This document shows, piece after piece, positions 8,306 through 17,684 of a stretch of 39,017 nucleotides of DNA. Position numbers and translations under genes: made by a program. Position 1 is the first letter of the stretch. Each line of letters opens with the position of its first letter. The notes beneath the pieces were generated by a model. It saw only the letters and a program-made list of their open reading frames with translations, made no database searches and was not told where the DNA came from. The stretch lies in NCBI GenBank assembly GCA_030038435.1, contig JASHOY010000389.1, positions 1-39,017 on the forward strand. The letters run 5' to 3'. Origin of the DNA: Acidobacteriaceae bacterium (lineage in GTDB: Bacteria; Acidobacteriota; Terriglobia; Terriglobales; Acidobacteriaceae).

Positions 8306-9796
8306 ATGGCCGGAAACAGCCGAAAAGTAGTCGTCATCGGGGGTGGGATCGCCGGGCTTAGCGCGGCGATTTACGCGCAGAAATGCGGCTATCAGGCCGA
8401 GATCCTGGAAATGCACGATATGGCTGGCGGCTTGGCCATGAGTTGGCGCCGAAACGACTACACCTTCGAAACATGCCTGCACTGGCTCTACGGATCAAAT
8501 CCGAGCAGCCCTATGCATGCGCTTTGGAGCGAAGTCTTCGACATCAACCAACTCACGTTCCTCGATCCGGAAGTGTTTCAACGGCTGGAGTCGCCAGAGG
8601 GACGGGCTCTCACAATCTATACCGATACCGACCGGCTGGAGGCCGAGCTGCTCATTCACGCGCCACAGGATCGTGTGGAAATAAGACGAATGATAAACTC
8701 CGTGCGCAAACTGAAGAGGTTCACCATGCCGGACCCGGCGGCGTCCTGGCCGGCGCGTTGCCTCACCACGTTGCGCGATGCGCCATGTCTGCCCCTGTTG
8801 CGGCGCTTGGCCAGGATCTGCAGCAGCGATTATGGGCAAAGGTTCAGCGCACCGCTGCTAAGGGCCTTTTTTGGCGGGGGCGAAGTGGGTGAACTTTCCG
8901 CGATCGCGCTCCTGATCTCGCTGGCCTGGATGGGCATGCGTGACGCCGGCTATGCGGTGGGGGGCTCGCAGGCGATGATTCGCCTTGCCGAACAAAAGCT
9001 CACTGCATTGGGTGGGAAGATTCGGTTTCGAGCCAAAGCCGAGCGGATTTTGACAAAAGATGGCGCCGCAGTCGGGGTTCTACTGGCTGGTGGCGAAACC
9101 GTCGATGCCGACTGGGTGATTTCGGCCGCGGACGGCCACACTACTTTCTACGACTTGCTCGGAGGCGGATATACCCCCGATTGGGCAAAGAGAATCTATA
9201 GCCAATGGGAGACCTTTCCTTCGTACTTGCAGGTTTCCTTGGGTGTCGGACTCGAGCTGAAGGATCAGCCGCCATTGCTGACCTTGCTCCTGAGGAGCTC
9301 GATTGACGTCGATCCCGGCACCACGCTGCGCCAGCTTGCGTTTCGCTTCTTTCACTATGATCCTACCTTCGCGCCCGTCGGCAAAACCGCGGTCACCAGC
9401 TTCCTGCCCACGCGCAATTTCGAGTACTGGACCGGCCTTCGCTGTCGCGACCTGAACCAATACCGCGCCGAGAAACGTCGCGTGGCCGAAGCCGTAACCG
9501 GCGTGCTGGAAAATCGCCTGCCCAAGGTGCGCGGCGCGATTGAGGTTGTCGATGTCTCCACCCCGGCCAGCGTGGTCCGCTACACCGGCAACTGGAAGGG
9601 AAGCATGGAAGGCTGGCTGCTGACGCCGCGCACCGGATTTCGTCCGCTGCCGTCCTCCTTGCCCGGATTACGCCGCTTTTTAATGGTGGGCCAATGGATC
9701 ATGCCCGGTGGGGGACTTCCCTCCGGTCCCATGACTGCGCGGCCCGCGATCAAGGCCATGTGCAAGGAAGACGGCCTGCGATTTACTCCTCGATGA
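8306..9796 (+). CDS. FAD-dependent oxidoreductase, phytoene desaturase/CrtISO-like
   Basis: A 496-residue flavoprotein. The N-terminal dinucleotide-binding motif is VVVIGGGIAGLSAAIYAQKCGYQAEILE, followed by the GG-motif HDMAGGLAMSWRR, as in phytoene desaturases and carotenoid isomerases. HWLYGSNP and the closing VGQWIMPGGGLPSGPMTARPA are typical of a CrtISO-like NAD(P)/FAD oxidoreductase group found outside carotenoid clusters. Substrate cannot be assigned: a polyene or lipid is likely from the family, but no carotenoid gene is nearby. The ATG at 8306 follows a GAGGGG purine run. It ends 24 bp from a convergent outer-membrane protein gene. Confidence 0.83.
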   Translation: MAGNSRKVVVIGGGIAGLSAAIYAQKCGYQAEILEMHDMAGGLAMSWRRNDYTFETCLHWLYGSNPSSPMHALWSEVFDINQLTFLDPEVFQRLESPEGRALTIYTDTDRLEAELLIHAPQDRVEIRRMINSVRKLKRFTMPDPAASWPARCLTTLRDAPCLPLLRRLARICSSDYGQRFSAPLLRAFFGGGEVGELSAIALLISLAWMGMRDAGYAVGGSQAMIRLAEQKLTALGGKIRFRAKAERILTKDGAAVGVLLAGGETVDADWVISAADGHTTFYDLLGGGYTPDWAKRIYSQWETFPSYLQVSLGVGLELKDQPPLLTLLLRSSIDVDPGTTLRQLAFRFFHYDPTFAPVGKTAVTSFLPTRNFEYWTGLRCRDLNQYRAEKRRVAEAVTGVLENRLPKVRGAIEVVDVSTPASVVRYTGNWKGSMEGWLLTPRTGFRPLPSSLPGLRRFLMVGQWIMPGGGLPSGPMTARPAIKAMCKEDGLRFTPR

Positions 9797-9820
9797 GACA
9801 TTGAGGAATCTGTCCCGAGG

Positions 9821-10426
9821 TCAAAACCTGTACACGATTCCTACCGACGCGCGCGTGTTCCACGTCAGGTGTGGCGAGTTGTTGAGCAGCGGCGAGTTGT
9901 TGGCGAAGGAGAAAGATGCCCCGATCCGGTCGCCGGAAATGCGCACCGCAAAACGCCGGTCTACGCGGATATCGAGGCCTCCGCCGATGCCTCCCGCAAA
10001 AGAAATATTGGGCGTTTCATTCTCGCCGCCGGTGTGTTCGGCGCCTATCGTGCCGCGGAAGAAACCGTCCACGGGACCGAAAATGTTCATGCGAAACTGC
10101 GGGCCCGCCAGGAGCGAATCAATCGACGGATTGCCAGGATTCCCTTGCGAGGTAGCCCATTTGTAATCGTCGCCGAGCAGCACGACGGCGAAGTGTTTGC
10201 CCCAGTACCGTGCCACCGACGCCTCGACGCCCTGCATCCCGTAACGCGACTCGTTGACCTGGTTGAGGGTTGAATAGCCATAGCCGACGGTGGCTTCATA
10301 CTTCAGGCCAGGCGCTGCCGGCGGCGGGGGCGCTTCAGGCGTATTCTCGACCTGCGCGCGGGCTGACGGCGCCAGCATGCCGGCCAGTGCTCCGGCTACG
10401 ATGGTAATAAACAACGTTCGCTTCAA
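9821..10426 (-). CDS. Outer-membrane beta-barrel protein (OmpA-like barrel)
   Basis: About 201 residues from a TTG start at 10426, which is preceded by GGAGAG at 8 nt spacing; an upstream ATG (10501) would add 25 residues without a signal peptide. From the TTG the protein begins MKRTLFITIVAGALAGMLAPSARAQ, a clean Sec signal peptide, then a short Pro-rich linker. The mature part shows alternating hydrophobic strands typical of an 8-strand barrel (YEATVGYGYSTLNQ, FAVVLLGDDYKWA, FFRGTIGAEHTGG) and ends in RASVGIVYRF, the aromatic C-terminus recognised by the BAM machinery. Function within the outer membrane is unknown. Confidence 0.75.
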   Translation of the reverse strand: MKRTLFITIVAGALAGMLAPSARAQVENTPEAPPPPAAPGLKYEATVGYGYSTLNQVNESRYGMQGVEASVARYWGKHFAVVLLGDDYKWATSQGNPGNPSIDSLLAGPQFRMNIFGPVDGFFRGTIGAEHTGGENETPNISFAGGIGGGLDIRVDRRFAVRISGDRIGASFSFANNSPLLNNSPHLTWNTRASVGIVYRF

Positions 10427-10663
10427 AATGAGAACTCTCCTCGATCTCGTGCATTGGTGCGCCTTACGCTTCCGGCCGATGCCGGGGGCGGGTGCTGCCA
10501 CTCGTTTTCCGGTACGCTCATAGACTATCGTCTGACCCCCGGTTCCATGAAGCGATACCGGCCCACTCCCGGTCGGTTTGCGACATCGACGGATGGGCGA
10601 AGCTCTCTCTTCAGACGGTTACCCCGCCGGGAAGAAAGCGAGGTGACGCCGCCCGCCGCCATC

Positions 10664-12541
10664 TCAGCCATTTTCCAGATACCACGGGATATTTATCACG
10701 ATGACTCTTCGGTTGCCGCGCATTAAAAGAAGGATCTTCAGCAGGTCGGATCGGCGATTGTGCAGCAACCCCTCCCACCAGTGGCGCACCACCAGCTCCG
10801 GGACCAGCACGCAGACCTTGCGAGATTCGGTCTCCTGTTCCACCTTCAGCACGTATTCGACCATCGGCGCAAGAACATAACGGTAGGGCGATTGCAACAT
10901 GATCAGTTTGGGCACGGTTTTGCCGGTGGAGCGCAAGGGAGCGGCAATCATTTCCTCCCATTCGTCGCAGAATTTGTCGCTGATTCCCACGGTGAGAACG
11001 TGCACGCAGCGAATATCGCCGGAGAGGGAAAGGGCAAACGACAGCGCCTTCTCCGAGATGCGGCTCCAGCGCACGATGGGAACCACCACGATGGGTTCAG
11101 AGATATCGGCCGGCACAATGGGCCGCGCCAGGTCCGTCTCCCGCGCCACATGCTCATAGTGGCGTTTTACCGCGCGCATGGTTGCGATCATCACCAGGAT
11201 CAGCAGCGCCGTGATCCACGCCCCCTCAGCAAACTTGGTTACAAACACCACCACGGTGGTGATTGCGGTGGCCACCGCGCCCAGGCCATTGATGGCAACG
11301 CGCAAGGGTGCGCCGCCCGACCGCCTCCAGTGCAAGACCATTCCCGCTTGCGAAAGCGTGAAGGCCATGAATGCCCCGATGGCAAAGAGCGGAATGAGCC
11401 GGTCCGTGACCCCGCCAAAAACCATCAGCAAGATTGCGGTCAGCGATACCAGCACATAGATGCCCCAGGAGTAGAGCAGGCGCCGGCCGCGCAGAAGAAA
11501 CACCCGGGGAAGGTAATCATTGAGCGCGATGGCTCTGGTCAGGCGGGGAAAATCCGCAAATGCCGTATTTGCCGACAAAGCCAGTGTGGTGAGTACCGAG
11601 CCGATGGTAAGGTAGTAGAACCATCCACGGCCCATCACCGCCCGCGTCAGCATCGATAGCACGCTCTCGTAATCCGGACTGCCGGGAACCGTGGCTCCGA
11701 TGTGATACGCGCGGCAGAGCCATGCAATCCCCAGCAGGAGCACGGCCAGCAGGACAATAATGACGGTAAGAGTTGTTTTGGCGTTTCGGCGGGTGTCGTC
11801 GCGGAAGGCCATCACGCCGTTACTCACCGCTTCCACGCCGGTCATGGCCGTGCATCCTGAGGAAAACGCCTTCAGAAGCAGCCACCAGCTCACTGCAGCG
11901 GTAACCGCGGGCACCGCCGGCAGCGGCATGACCGGATGCGGGTGCCCCCCGCTGGCGATCGCACGCCACACGCCCACCCCGATAACGATCAACAGCGTTC
12001 CCGCGAACAAGTACGTGGGAATCATGAAAACCAGGCCTGCTTCGTGAACGCCGCGCATGTTTACCAGCGTCAAAATTGCCAGCGCCGCAAGACATAATCC
12101 GAGAGTGTGCGGCTGCAGTCCGGGCACCGCCGAAATCAGCGCCCCGATGCCCGCGGATATTCCTACCGAGGCGGTCAGCACATAATCGATCATCAGCGCC
12201 GCGGCGGCGAGCAGTCCGGCTCCGTCGCCGAGGTTCTCGGTGGCAACCGTGTAGGAACCTCCGCCGTGCGGATAGGCTTCGATGGTTTGTCGGTAGCTGA
12301 AGTAGAGGATGGCGAGCAAGCCCAGGATGGCCGCGCTTACGCCCACGATGTAGTGAATGCCCGCAATGCCCAGCGGGATCAGCAGCGTCAGCGCCGCCTC
12401 CGGCCCGTATGCGGCGGAACTGAGAGCGTCGAGCCCAAAAACCGGGATGCCGGCCATGGGCCCAATCTGTTCGGCGCGCTCCTCACTGGTGGCCAGAGGA
12501 CGCCCTAATAGCAGATCGAGAATACGCGTGTAAATCGCCAT
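10664..12541 (-). CDS. APC-superfamily amino acid permease with C-terminal cytosolic domain
   Basis: A 625-residue inner-membrane transporter. Residues 1-450 contain about twelve hydrophobic segments and the APC-type first helix GLDALSSAAYGPEAALTLLIPLG. The remaining 170 residues are soluble and contain alternating beta strands and helices (PIVVVPIVRWSRISEKALSFALSLS, KVCVLVPELVVRHWWEGLLHNRR), resembling a universal-stress-like or regulatory domain. The substrate may be an amino acid or a cation; proteins of this layout are annotated both as amino acid permeases and as KUP-unrelated potassium importers. The ATG is at 12541. It is followed 237 bp later by the barrel protein on the same strand. 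Confidence 0.85.
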   Translation of the reverse strand: MAIYTRILDLLLGRPLATSEERAEQIGPMAGIPVFGLDALSSAAYGPEAALTLLIPLGIAGIHYIVGVSAAILGLLAILYFSYRQTIEAYPHGGGSYTVATENLGDGAGLLAAAALMIDYVLTASVGISAGIGALISAVPGLQPHTLGLCLAALAILTLVNMRGVHEAGLVFMIPTYLFAGTLLIVIGVGVWRAIASGGHPHPVMPLPAVPAVTAAVSWWLLLKAFSSGCTAMTGVEAVSNGVMAFRDDTRRNAKTTLTVIIVLLAVLLLGIAWLCRAYHIGATVPGSPDYESVLSMLTRAVMGRGWFYYLTIGSVLTTLALSANTAFADFPRLTRAIALNDYLPRVFLLRGRRLLYSWGIYVLVSLTAILLMVFGGVTDRLIPLFAIGAFMAFTLSQAGMVLHWRRSGGAPLRVAINGLGAVATAITTVVVFVTKFAEGAWITALLILVMIATMRAVKRHYEHVARETDLARPIVPADISEPIVVVPIVRWSRISEKALSFALSLSGDIRCVHVLTVGISDKFCDEWEEMIAAPLRSTGKTVPKLIMLQSPYRYVLAPMVEYVLKVEQETESRKVCVLVPELVVRHWWEGLLHNRRSDLLKILLLMRGNRRVIVINIPWYLENG

Positions 12542-12611
12542 CGAGTGCCCGTTGGTTGGAATGGAGAATCGGGGAATGCCGTCGAAGGCATTGTCTCACG
12601 GTGCAGTCTGG

Positions 12612-13763
12612 TCAGGGCGCCGGCACAGAACCCAGCAATCCTTGATCGATGGCGCGCAGCAGCGTTCCCGACGGATCGCTGGAGTAGTTCCAAAACACCA
12701 TGCCCGCCAGCTTGTGTTTAATCGCATAGCGGCATTTTGCCGCCAGCGATTGCGGGTCCTCGTAACTGACGAAGATGCGCTGTTCGGGGCTGTAGAGGTA
12801 GGGAACCGACGAGGCCGCGTCCCAGTAGCGTGTGAAGCCGTGACCGATCATCGTCTTTGCAATAGCGTCGTAAGCCAGCGAAGCGTCCGGCCCGCCCTTG
12901 CCACGCTGGAAAAGGCCGTGATTGCGGTTGGCCACGTCGCGCCACGCCGCCCCATAGAACGGCACACCGAGCGCAATTTTCGCCGCCGGCACGCCGGCCT
13001 GTTCCATCGCCAGCACCGACTGATTGGCCGAAACTTGCTTGGGATCGTCCGCCGATTCGAATAAGGGCGCTATGTTGCCCGTGATGCGATCCGACCCCGG
13101 AATGTAATAGTCATAGGCCATCAGATTTACCGTATCCACGTAGTTCCCAACCTGGCCCATTTGCGTATGCTCGAGGTACTCATCGGAAGCCTCGGCGGCC
13201 ATGGTGAGATAGAGCCGCTTGTGCGTCTGCGCAGTCTCCCGATCGAAACGCCGGCGTAATTCCATCATCAAAAGCGTGAAATCCTGCTTGTCTTTGCGGC
13301 GGTAAGTGTTGCCCGCGCCCGCCTGGCCGGGATACTCCCAGTCCACGTCGAGACCATCGAGGTCATAGCCGTCGATCAAGCTCATTGCGCTGTCGATGAA
13401 AATTTGGCGATTCTCCTCGGTCAGCGCCGCGTCGGAAAAACCCTTCGACCAGCTCCAGCCGCCGACTGAAAGCAGCACCGTGAGCGCGGGGTTGCGGCGC
13501 TTCAGCCCGGTGAGGAATGCAAGATTTGCCGCATCCTGGGGATATCCAAGGACTACGCGCCCATCCTGAATGTTGGCAAAAGCGTAATTGATTCGGTTCA
13601 CGCCCCGCGCATCGATCTGACCAGGTACAAGCGCTGCTCCGCCGGGATAAACGTAGGCCGCAATGAGCGGTCCGGTAGCCTGAGCGGCCGCCAAGGTGCA
13701 AGAAACCGCCAGTAAAATCGCGGCGCTCGATAAAGTCTTAAAAAGGTTGCGGCAATTCCTCAC
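12612..13763 (-). CDS. Secreted glycoside hydrolase family 18 protein (chitinase-like)
   Basis: A 383-residue exported protein; the signal peptide is within the first 30 residues (SSAAILLAVSCTLAAAQA). The GH18 catalytic motif DxxDxDxE is intact as YDLDGLDVDWEYPG near residue 135, with Glu as acid/base. Other family marks are LLSVGGWSWSKGF (substrate-binding strand), VNLMAYDYY and ALGVPFYGAAW. Predicted to cleave beta-1,4 N-acetylglucosamine linkages in chitin or peptidoglycan-like glycans. The start is a GTG at 13763 without a well-spaced ribosome site, so a nearby alternative is possible. No separate chitin-binding domain is seen. Confidence 0.9.
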   Translation of the reverse strand: MRNCRNLFKTLSSAAILLAVSCTLAAAQATGPLIAAYVYPGGAALVPGQIDARGVNRINYAFANIQDGRVVLGYPQDAANLAFLTGLKRRNPALTVLLSVGGWSWSKGFSDAALTEENRQIFIDSAMSLIDGYDLDGLDVDWEYPGQAGAGNTYRRKDKQDFTLLMMELRRRFDRETAQTHKRLYLTMAAEASDEYLEHTQMGQVGNYVDTVNLMAYDYYIPGSDRITGNIAPLFESADDPKQVSANQSVLAMEQAGVPAAKIALGVPFYGAAWRDVANRNHGLFQRGKGGPDASLAYDAIAKTMIGHGFTRYWDAASSVPYLYSPEQRIFVSYEDPQSLAAKCRYAIKHKLAGMVFWNYSSDPSGTLLRAIDQGLLGSVPAP

Positions 13764-13796
13764 CCTTTCAGCCTAACAAGAGGCGCGGGGTGTTCT

Positions 13797-15077
13797 TCAG
13801 TGCGCCGAGGGCGCTGGGAGTGCAGCAGCCGGGGAGTTCTCACCGGCGTCGGGAAGAATTTTCACCTCGGCCCGGAACAAGTGATAACGCGTGAAGGTTA
13901 TATCGTTAAGCCGCGTGGCGATCGGCTCAGGTTGTGCTGTTTCAGATACATTAACCGGTACTTCAGAGAGCGCGACGCCCTGCACGGGGCAAATATAGGA
14001 TTTTCCGCCGATGGCTACGGGGCTGTAGCGCACCATCATGGCTGTCTCTACATTTGGATCCTGCGCATCAGGATTGGCTATGATCATGATCCGATAGATC
14101 GCACCGTCCTGCGGATCGATGGCTATCTCACCGTGATAGGCGGGCCTTACGGATTTCAAGCCAAGCCCCGCCGACATCGGGAAGAGGTAGGGCGGCAAGC
14201 TCACCAGGTAATGGGAACCTGCCTGGGGAACGCTATAGCCGAATGTCGCAAGAAACCCGGTTGGTCCCTTTTCCCAATGACTCCAGAAAATCTTCCCGCG
14301 CACAGCGTCGCCGAGGACAACGCTAAGAATGGGGCCGAACTCTCCGACGGTGACAAGGCCGTGTGCGGCCAATAGCTTTGCTGTGGGACCGCGCCCGTTG
14401 TCGGTCTCGTTTCCGTCGACATAGGTGACGATGGCGTGGTATCGGCCCGCGGTGCGAAGCCCTTTGCTCTCCAGATCCTTCACTTTCCCCGCGTTAATCG
14501 CAGGTGTTACGCATGTCTCGCAAAGATAATGGTCCTGGAAGGAAGCGATCGCATTTTCAAACGACGTTGTGGTGCGCAAAGCATAAAAATCAGGCAATTC
14601 CCGGGTGGTCTTGTTCACATAAGTGATGCTCCGGATCAGAATCTGCTGTAAATCAGCGAGGTCCGGAGCAGCCTGATCGGGAATGTCCGAGGCGGGCAGA
14701 TCGAGGAACGCCGAGGCGTCTGCGATCTCGGTGAGCGCGCTTCGGGTGCGCTTGCCCGGGAACTCTGCGTCCCATTCCGCGAGCCTGACGGCGCTCACGC
14801 GTTGCGTCAGCTTCAGGTCCGAAAGCCGCCGCGCCACTTTCGCATCTTTCTCACCGCGAAGCTGCGACAGTAGCTCCGTCATCTGCTCGACGGTCACGCC
14901 CTCGGGTTGTTCTGTGGCGTATGCCGGCGCGGCTATCGTTGCGGCCAGAATCACTGCAAACCCCAGGCCCACGCAATGCCGGGAAACGCCGTTGTGCTTT
15001 TGTTGCACGACCGCATTGTACGATCGAGGCTTCGGCGCCGTCTGCCGGTTTTTGTCGAAACCCGCCGGCGGGAACAT
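13797..15077 (-). CDS. Exported protein of unknown function
   Basis: Not recognised. Starting at the ATG at 15077 (AGGAAG five bases upstream) it is about 426 residues. A hydrophobic segment VGLGFAVILAATIAAPAYA at about residues 36-54 looks like a signal peptide with a long N-region; a GTG at the head of that segment is an alternative start that would give a compact signal. The mature region begins with a helical stretch (VTVEQMTELLSQLRG), has one CETC motif (LCETCVTP) and continues with beta-rich sequence of lipocalin- or LppX-like hydrophobicity. The frame stays open upstream to 15989, but that part overlaps the PP-loop gene and is treated as shadow. Probably periplasmic or outer-membrane associated. 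Confidence 0.7.
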   Translation of the reverse strand: MFPPAGFDKNRQTAPKPRSYNAVVQQKHNGVSRHCVGLGFAVILAATIAAPAYATEQPEGVTVEQMTELLSQLRGEKDAKVARRLSDLKLTQRVSAVRLAEWDAEFPGKRTRSALTEIADASAFLDLPASDIPDQAAPDLADLQQILIRSITYVNKTTRELPDFYALRTTTSFENAIASFQDHYLCETCVTPAINAGKVKDLESKGLRTAGRYHAIVTYVDGNETDNGRGPTAKLLAAHGLVTVGEFGPILSVVLGDAVRGKIFWSHWEKGPTGFLATFGYSVPQAGSHYLVSLPPYLFPMSAGLGLKSVRPAYHGEIAIDPQDGAIYRIMIIANPDAQDPNVETAMMVRYSPVAIGGKSYICPVQGVALSEVPVNVSETAQPEPIATRLNDITFTRYHLFRAEVKILPDAGENSPAAALPAPSAH

Positions 15078-15110
15078 GTGTCTTCCTTCGCCGCGAGATA
15101 AAATCCTGGC

Positions 15111-15800
15111 ATGAAGCGGGTTCTCTTGTCCTGGAGCAGCGGAAAAGACAGCGCCTGGGCGCTTCACATGCTGCGGAGCGATCCGGAGATCGAGGTTTGC
15201 GGTCTGCTGACCACGCTGAACATGGAGTTCCAGCGTGTGGCCATGCACGGCACGCGGCGTTCGGTGCTCGAGGCGCAGGCGCAGGCCGCGGGATTGCCAT
15301 TGTGGATTGTGCCGCTGCCCTGGCCATGCTCCAACGAAATCTACGAGCGCCAAATGAGCGAAGTTTGCGGCCGCGCCGTCGCAGAGCGCATCGATGCCGT
15401 GGCTTTTGGCGACCTCTTCCTGGCCGACGTGCGGGCATACCGTGAAAAGCAGCTTGCGCCCACCGGCCTGGAACCGCTGTTTCCACTTTGGGGAATGCCG
15501 ACTTATGACCTCGCTCGGGAGATGATCGCCGGAGGATTGCGGGCGCGGCTCACCTGCGTGGATCCGCGGGTGCTGCCGGCGGCCTTCGCCGGCCGCGAAT
15601 TCAACGAAGCTCTGCTGCGCGATCTGCCCGCAGGCGCCGACCCTTGCGCCGAGCGCGGCGAATTCCATAGCTGTGCTTACGCGGGACCGATGTTTACGGA
15701 ACCGCTGGAGCTGCAAGCCGGAGACGTGGTAACCCGCGACGGATTTGTGTTTGCCGATTTCGAGGTACAGACTGCCTCGCTGGCGCCGCATCTCGCCTAA
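15111..15800 (+). CDS. Dph6-like PP-loop ATP pyrophosphatase
   Basis: A 229-residue member of the adenine-nucleotide alpha-hydrolase family related to diphthine-ammonia ligase. The ATP-binding PP-loop is LLSWSSGKDSAWALHML at residues 5-21. Also present are FGDLFLADVRAYRE and the C-terminal GEFHSCAYAGPMF, which corresponds to the GEFHT...GP signature of the family. Eukaryotic Dph6 amidates diphthine, but bacteria lack diphthamide, so the bacterial substrate is unknown; an ATP-dependent amidation or ligation is the inference. It diverges from the exported protein at 13797, with only 33 bp between the two starts. Confidence 0.85.
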   Translation: MKRVLLSWSSGKDSAWALHMLRSDPEIEVCGLLTTLNMEFQRVAMHGTRRSVLEAQAQAAGLPLWIVPLPWPCSNEIYERQMSEVCGRAVAERIDAVAFGDLFLADVRAYREKQLAPTGLEPLFPLWGMPTYDLAREMIAGGLRARLTCVDPRVLPAAFAGREFNEALLRDLPAGADPCAERGEFHSCAYAGPMFTEPLELQAGDVVTRDGFVFADFEVQTASLAPHLA

Positions 15801-15861
15801 GCTGACCAGAAATTGCTCTCGTACCGAGTGAACACCAACCAATGCCTGCGCCGCAAAAGCC

Positions 15862-17337
15862 TTATCGCAGGCCGCGCAATGCCGGATAGAGCCTGCGCCA
15901 GCGTGCATAGCCGGTTTCATATGCGGCCTTGTCATTGTCGTCTGGATCAACACGCTTGGCCACCTGGATCGCTTGCGCACAAGCTTCATCGAGATTTGAC
16001 CAGTGGCCGGCTGCCACTCCAGCCATCAGCGCGCATCCAAATGCTCCTCCTTCCTCGGCGGCAAGAACCTCGACCGCCCGCCCGTAAATGCCGGCCTGAA
16101 TGCGCCGCCACAGCTCGCCGCGCGCACCTCCGCCGCCCAGCCGGACGGCACTGACCGGGATACCCAATTCGGCGAAGAGGGTGAAAGTATCCTTGAGCGA
16201 ATATGCGACTCCTTCAAGCACGGCGCGAACAAAGTGGCCTGCGCCGTGGCTGGCGTCGATTCCGGCAAACGCGGCCCGCACTTCCGGATCGAGATGGGGA
16301 GTGCGCTCGCCGAGCAGATAGGGCGCCCACACAAGCCCTGCAGAGCCGGCGGGAAGATTTTCCGCCTGCGCGTTGAGCGCGTCGTAATTCTGGCCGGAAA
16401 AGAATGTATCTTTGAGCCAGCTCAGACTTAGGCCTGCGCTCTGGGTCACGCCCATCACGTGCCAGACGCCGGGCACGGCGTGGCAGAACGTGTGCAGCCG
16501 GCCGAGTGGATCTTTGGTGGGCTCTGCTGTCGCCGCGAACACCACGCCGGAAGTGCCGATGGTGGCCGACACCGATCCCGGCTGCAGAATCCCCATGCCG
16601 ACGGCGCCCGCGCCCTGATCGCCTGCGCCCGCGGCTACCGGAGTGCCTGCGCTCAGACCCGTGAGCGCCGCAGCTTCCTCACTGATGCGCGCGCATACCT
16701 CTGGCGACTCAAAGACGCGCGGCAGCCAGCTCTCAGGTATACCCGCGGCTTCGGCCACCTCGCGCGACCAGCGCCGGTGGGTCACGTCGAGCAGCAATGT
16801 TCCCGATGCCTCCTGCACATCAATGGCGAATTCGCCGGTCAGACGGTAGCGCACGTAATCTTTGGGGCACATGACGTGGCGAATCTTGGCGAAGATTTCC
16901 GGCTGATGGGTTTTAACCCAGAGCAATTTGGTCAACGTGAAATTGGGCAGCGCGGGGTTGCAGGTGAGTTCGATGAGGCGCTCGCGGCCAATCTTTTCCG
17001 TCAGCCAGTCGCACTCCGGCTGGGTGCGCGTGTCGCACCAGATGAGCGAAGGGCGCAGGACCTGTCCATCCTCATCGAGCATGACCGCGCCGTGCATCTG
17101 GCCAGTGAGGGCCAGCGCGGCAATCGGTTCGCGCGGTTCCGGCGCCGCGGCCAGGGCTCCCTGGATTGCGTCTTTGGCCGCCCGCCACCAGTCTTCCGGA
17201 TCCTGCTCCGCCCACCCCGGGTGCTCAGCGCGGAAGGGTTCATGTGTGCTCGAAGCTGAGCCCATCAGCTTCCCGGCCTCGTCTACAATCACGGCACGCG
17301 TGCCGCCCGTCCCTACATCCATCCCCAAAAATCGCAT
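15862..17337 (-). CDS. xylB: Xylulokinase
   Basis: FGGY-family kinase of 491 residues phosphorylating D-xylulose to xylulose-5-phosphate. Signatures: MDVGTGGTRAVIVDEAGK at the N-terminus (ATP phosphate 1), PGWAEQDPEDWW, ALTGQMHGAVMLDEDG (the xylulokinase form of the substrate loop, QMHG), AGAGDQGAGAVGMG, and the C-terminal adenosine motif RLGGGGARGELWRRIQAGIYG. The ATG at 17337 was chosen over an upstream start at 17418 because AGGAGG lies five bases before it and it begins directly with the conserved strand. No xylose isomerase is in the window. It is divergent from the UDP-glucose dehydrogenase. Confidence 0.93.
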   Translation of the reverse strand: MRFLGMDVGTGGTRAVIVDEAGKLMGSASSTHEPFRAEHPGWAEQDPEDWWRAAKDAIQGALAAAPEPREPIAALALTGQMHGAVMLDEDGQVLRPSLIWCDTRTQPECDWLTEKIGRERLIELTCNPALPNFTLTKLLWVKTHQPEIFAKIRHVMCPKDYVRYRLTGEFAIDVQEASGTLLLDVTHRRWSREVAEAAGIPESWLPRVFESPEVCARISEEAAALTGLSAGTPVAAGAGDQGAGAVGMGILQPGSVSATIGTSGVVFAATAEPTKDPLGRLHTFCHAVPGVWHVMGVTQSAGLSLSWLKDTFFSGQNYDALNAQAENLPAGSAGLVWAPYLLGERTPHLDPEVRAAFAGIDASHGAGHFVRAVLEGVAYSLKDTFTLFAELGIPVSAVRLGGGGARGELWRRIQAGIYGRAVEVLAAEEGGAFGCALMAGVAAGHWSNLDEACAQAIQVAKRVDPDDNDKAAYETGYARWRRLYPALRGLR

Positions 17338-17684
17338 CGTCGCCTCCTTCCGGCTGTTCCTTGCCATTTTGGCATGACCATGCCGATAAATCGCTTTTTC
17401 GATTTGCGCCCGCAGCATAACAGCTTTGCCGGGTGAGTGAAAGAGCGCGTCATCCGCTTTGTTGCGGTTGCTTCGCGCGCTCGCAACGGGTAGCCTAGAG
17501 GCGTATCGCCGCTCTCAGGTGGCGCTCAGACCATTTCCCGGATGCTTCGGGATAACAGCTTGGTTACAGCCGTCCAGTTGCGTGTTGCATCACATCAGAT
17601 GGCATTGGATTGCATAGCCCGCACAGGGTCCGCCTTTGCCCAAACCACCAATTAAGGTTCCATGTAAGGAGACAGCGCAAGGAA
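17338..17684. promoter_or_regulatory. Divergent upstream region of xylB and UDP-glucose dehydrogenase
   Basis: A 347 bp region with no supportable gene; an extended frame into it from the right lacks coding character. It must hold the promoters for both divergent genes. An AAGGAGA lies at about 17666, some 12 nt before the dehydrogenase ATG, with AAGGAA directly at the start codon. No convincing -35/-10 pair or known riboswitch fold was found by eye. Confidence 0.5.

Noticed and set aside
15078..15989. Upstream extension of the exported protein frame (730 residues in total)
   Set aside because: It runs antisense through the clear PP-loop ATPase gene; the signal-peptide region and an AGGAAG site support the start at 15077.
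17610..17684. Longer start for UDP-glucose dehydrogenase
   Set aside because: The extra 25 residues precede the conserved N-terminal strand and look like leader sequence.
17419..17684. Possible cyclic di-GMP riboswitch before UDP-glucose dehydrogenase (GCACAGGG seen)
   Set aside because: Only a short match; the remaining conserved parts and pairing of the known class could not be found.
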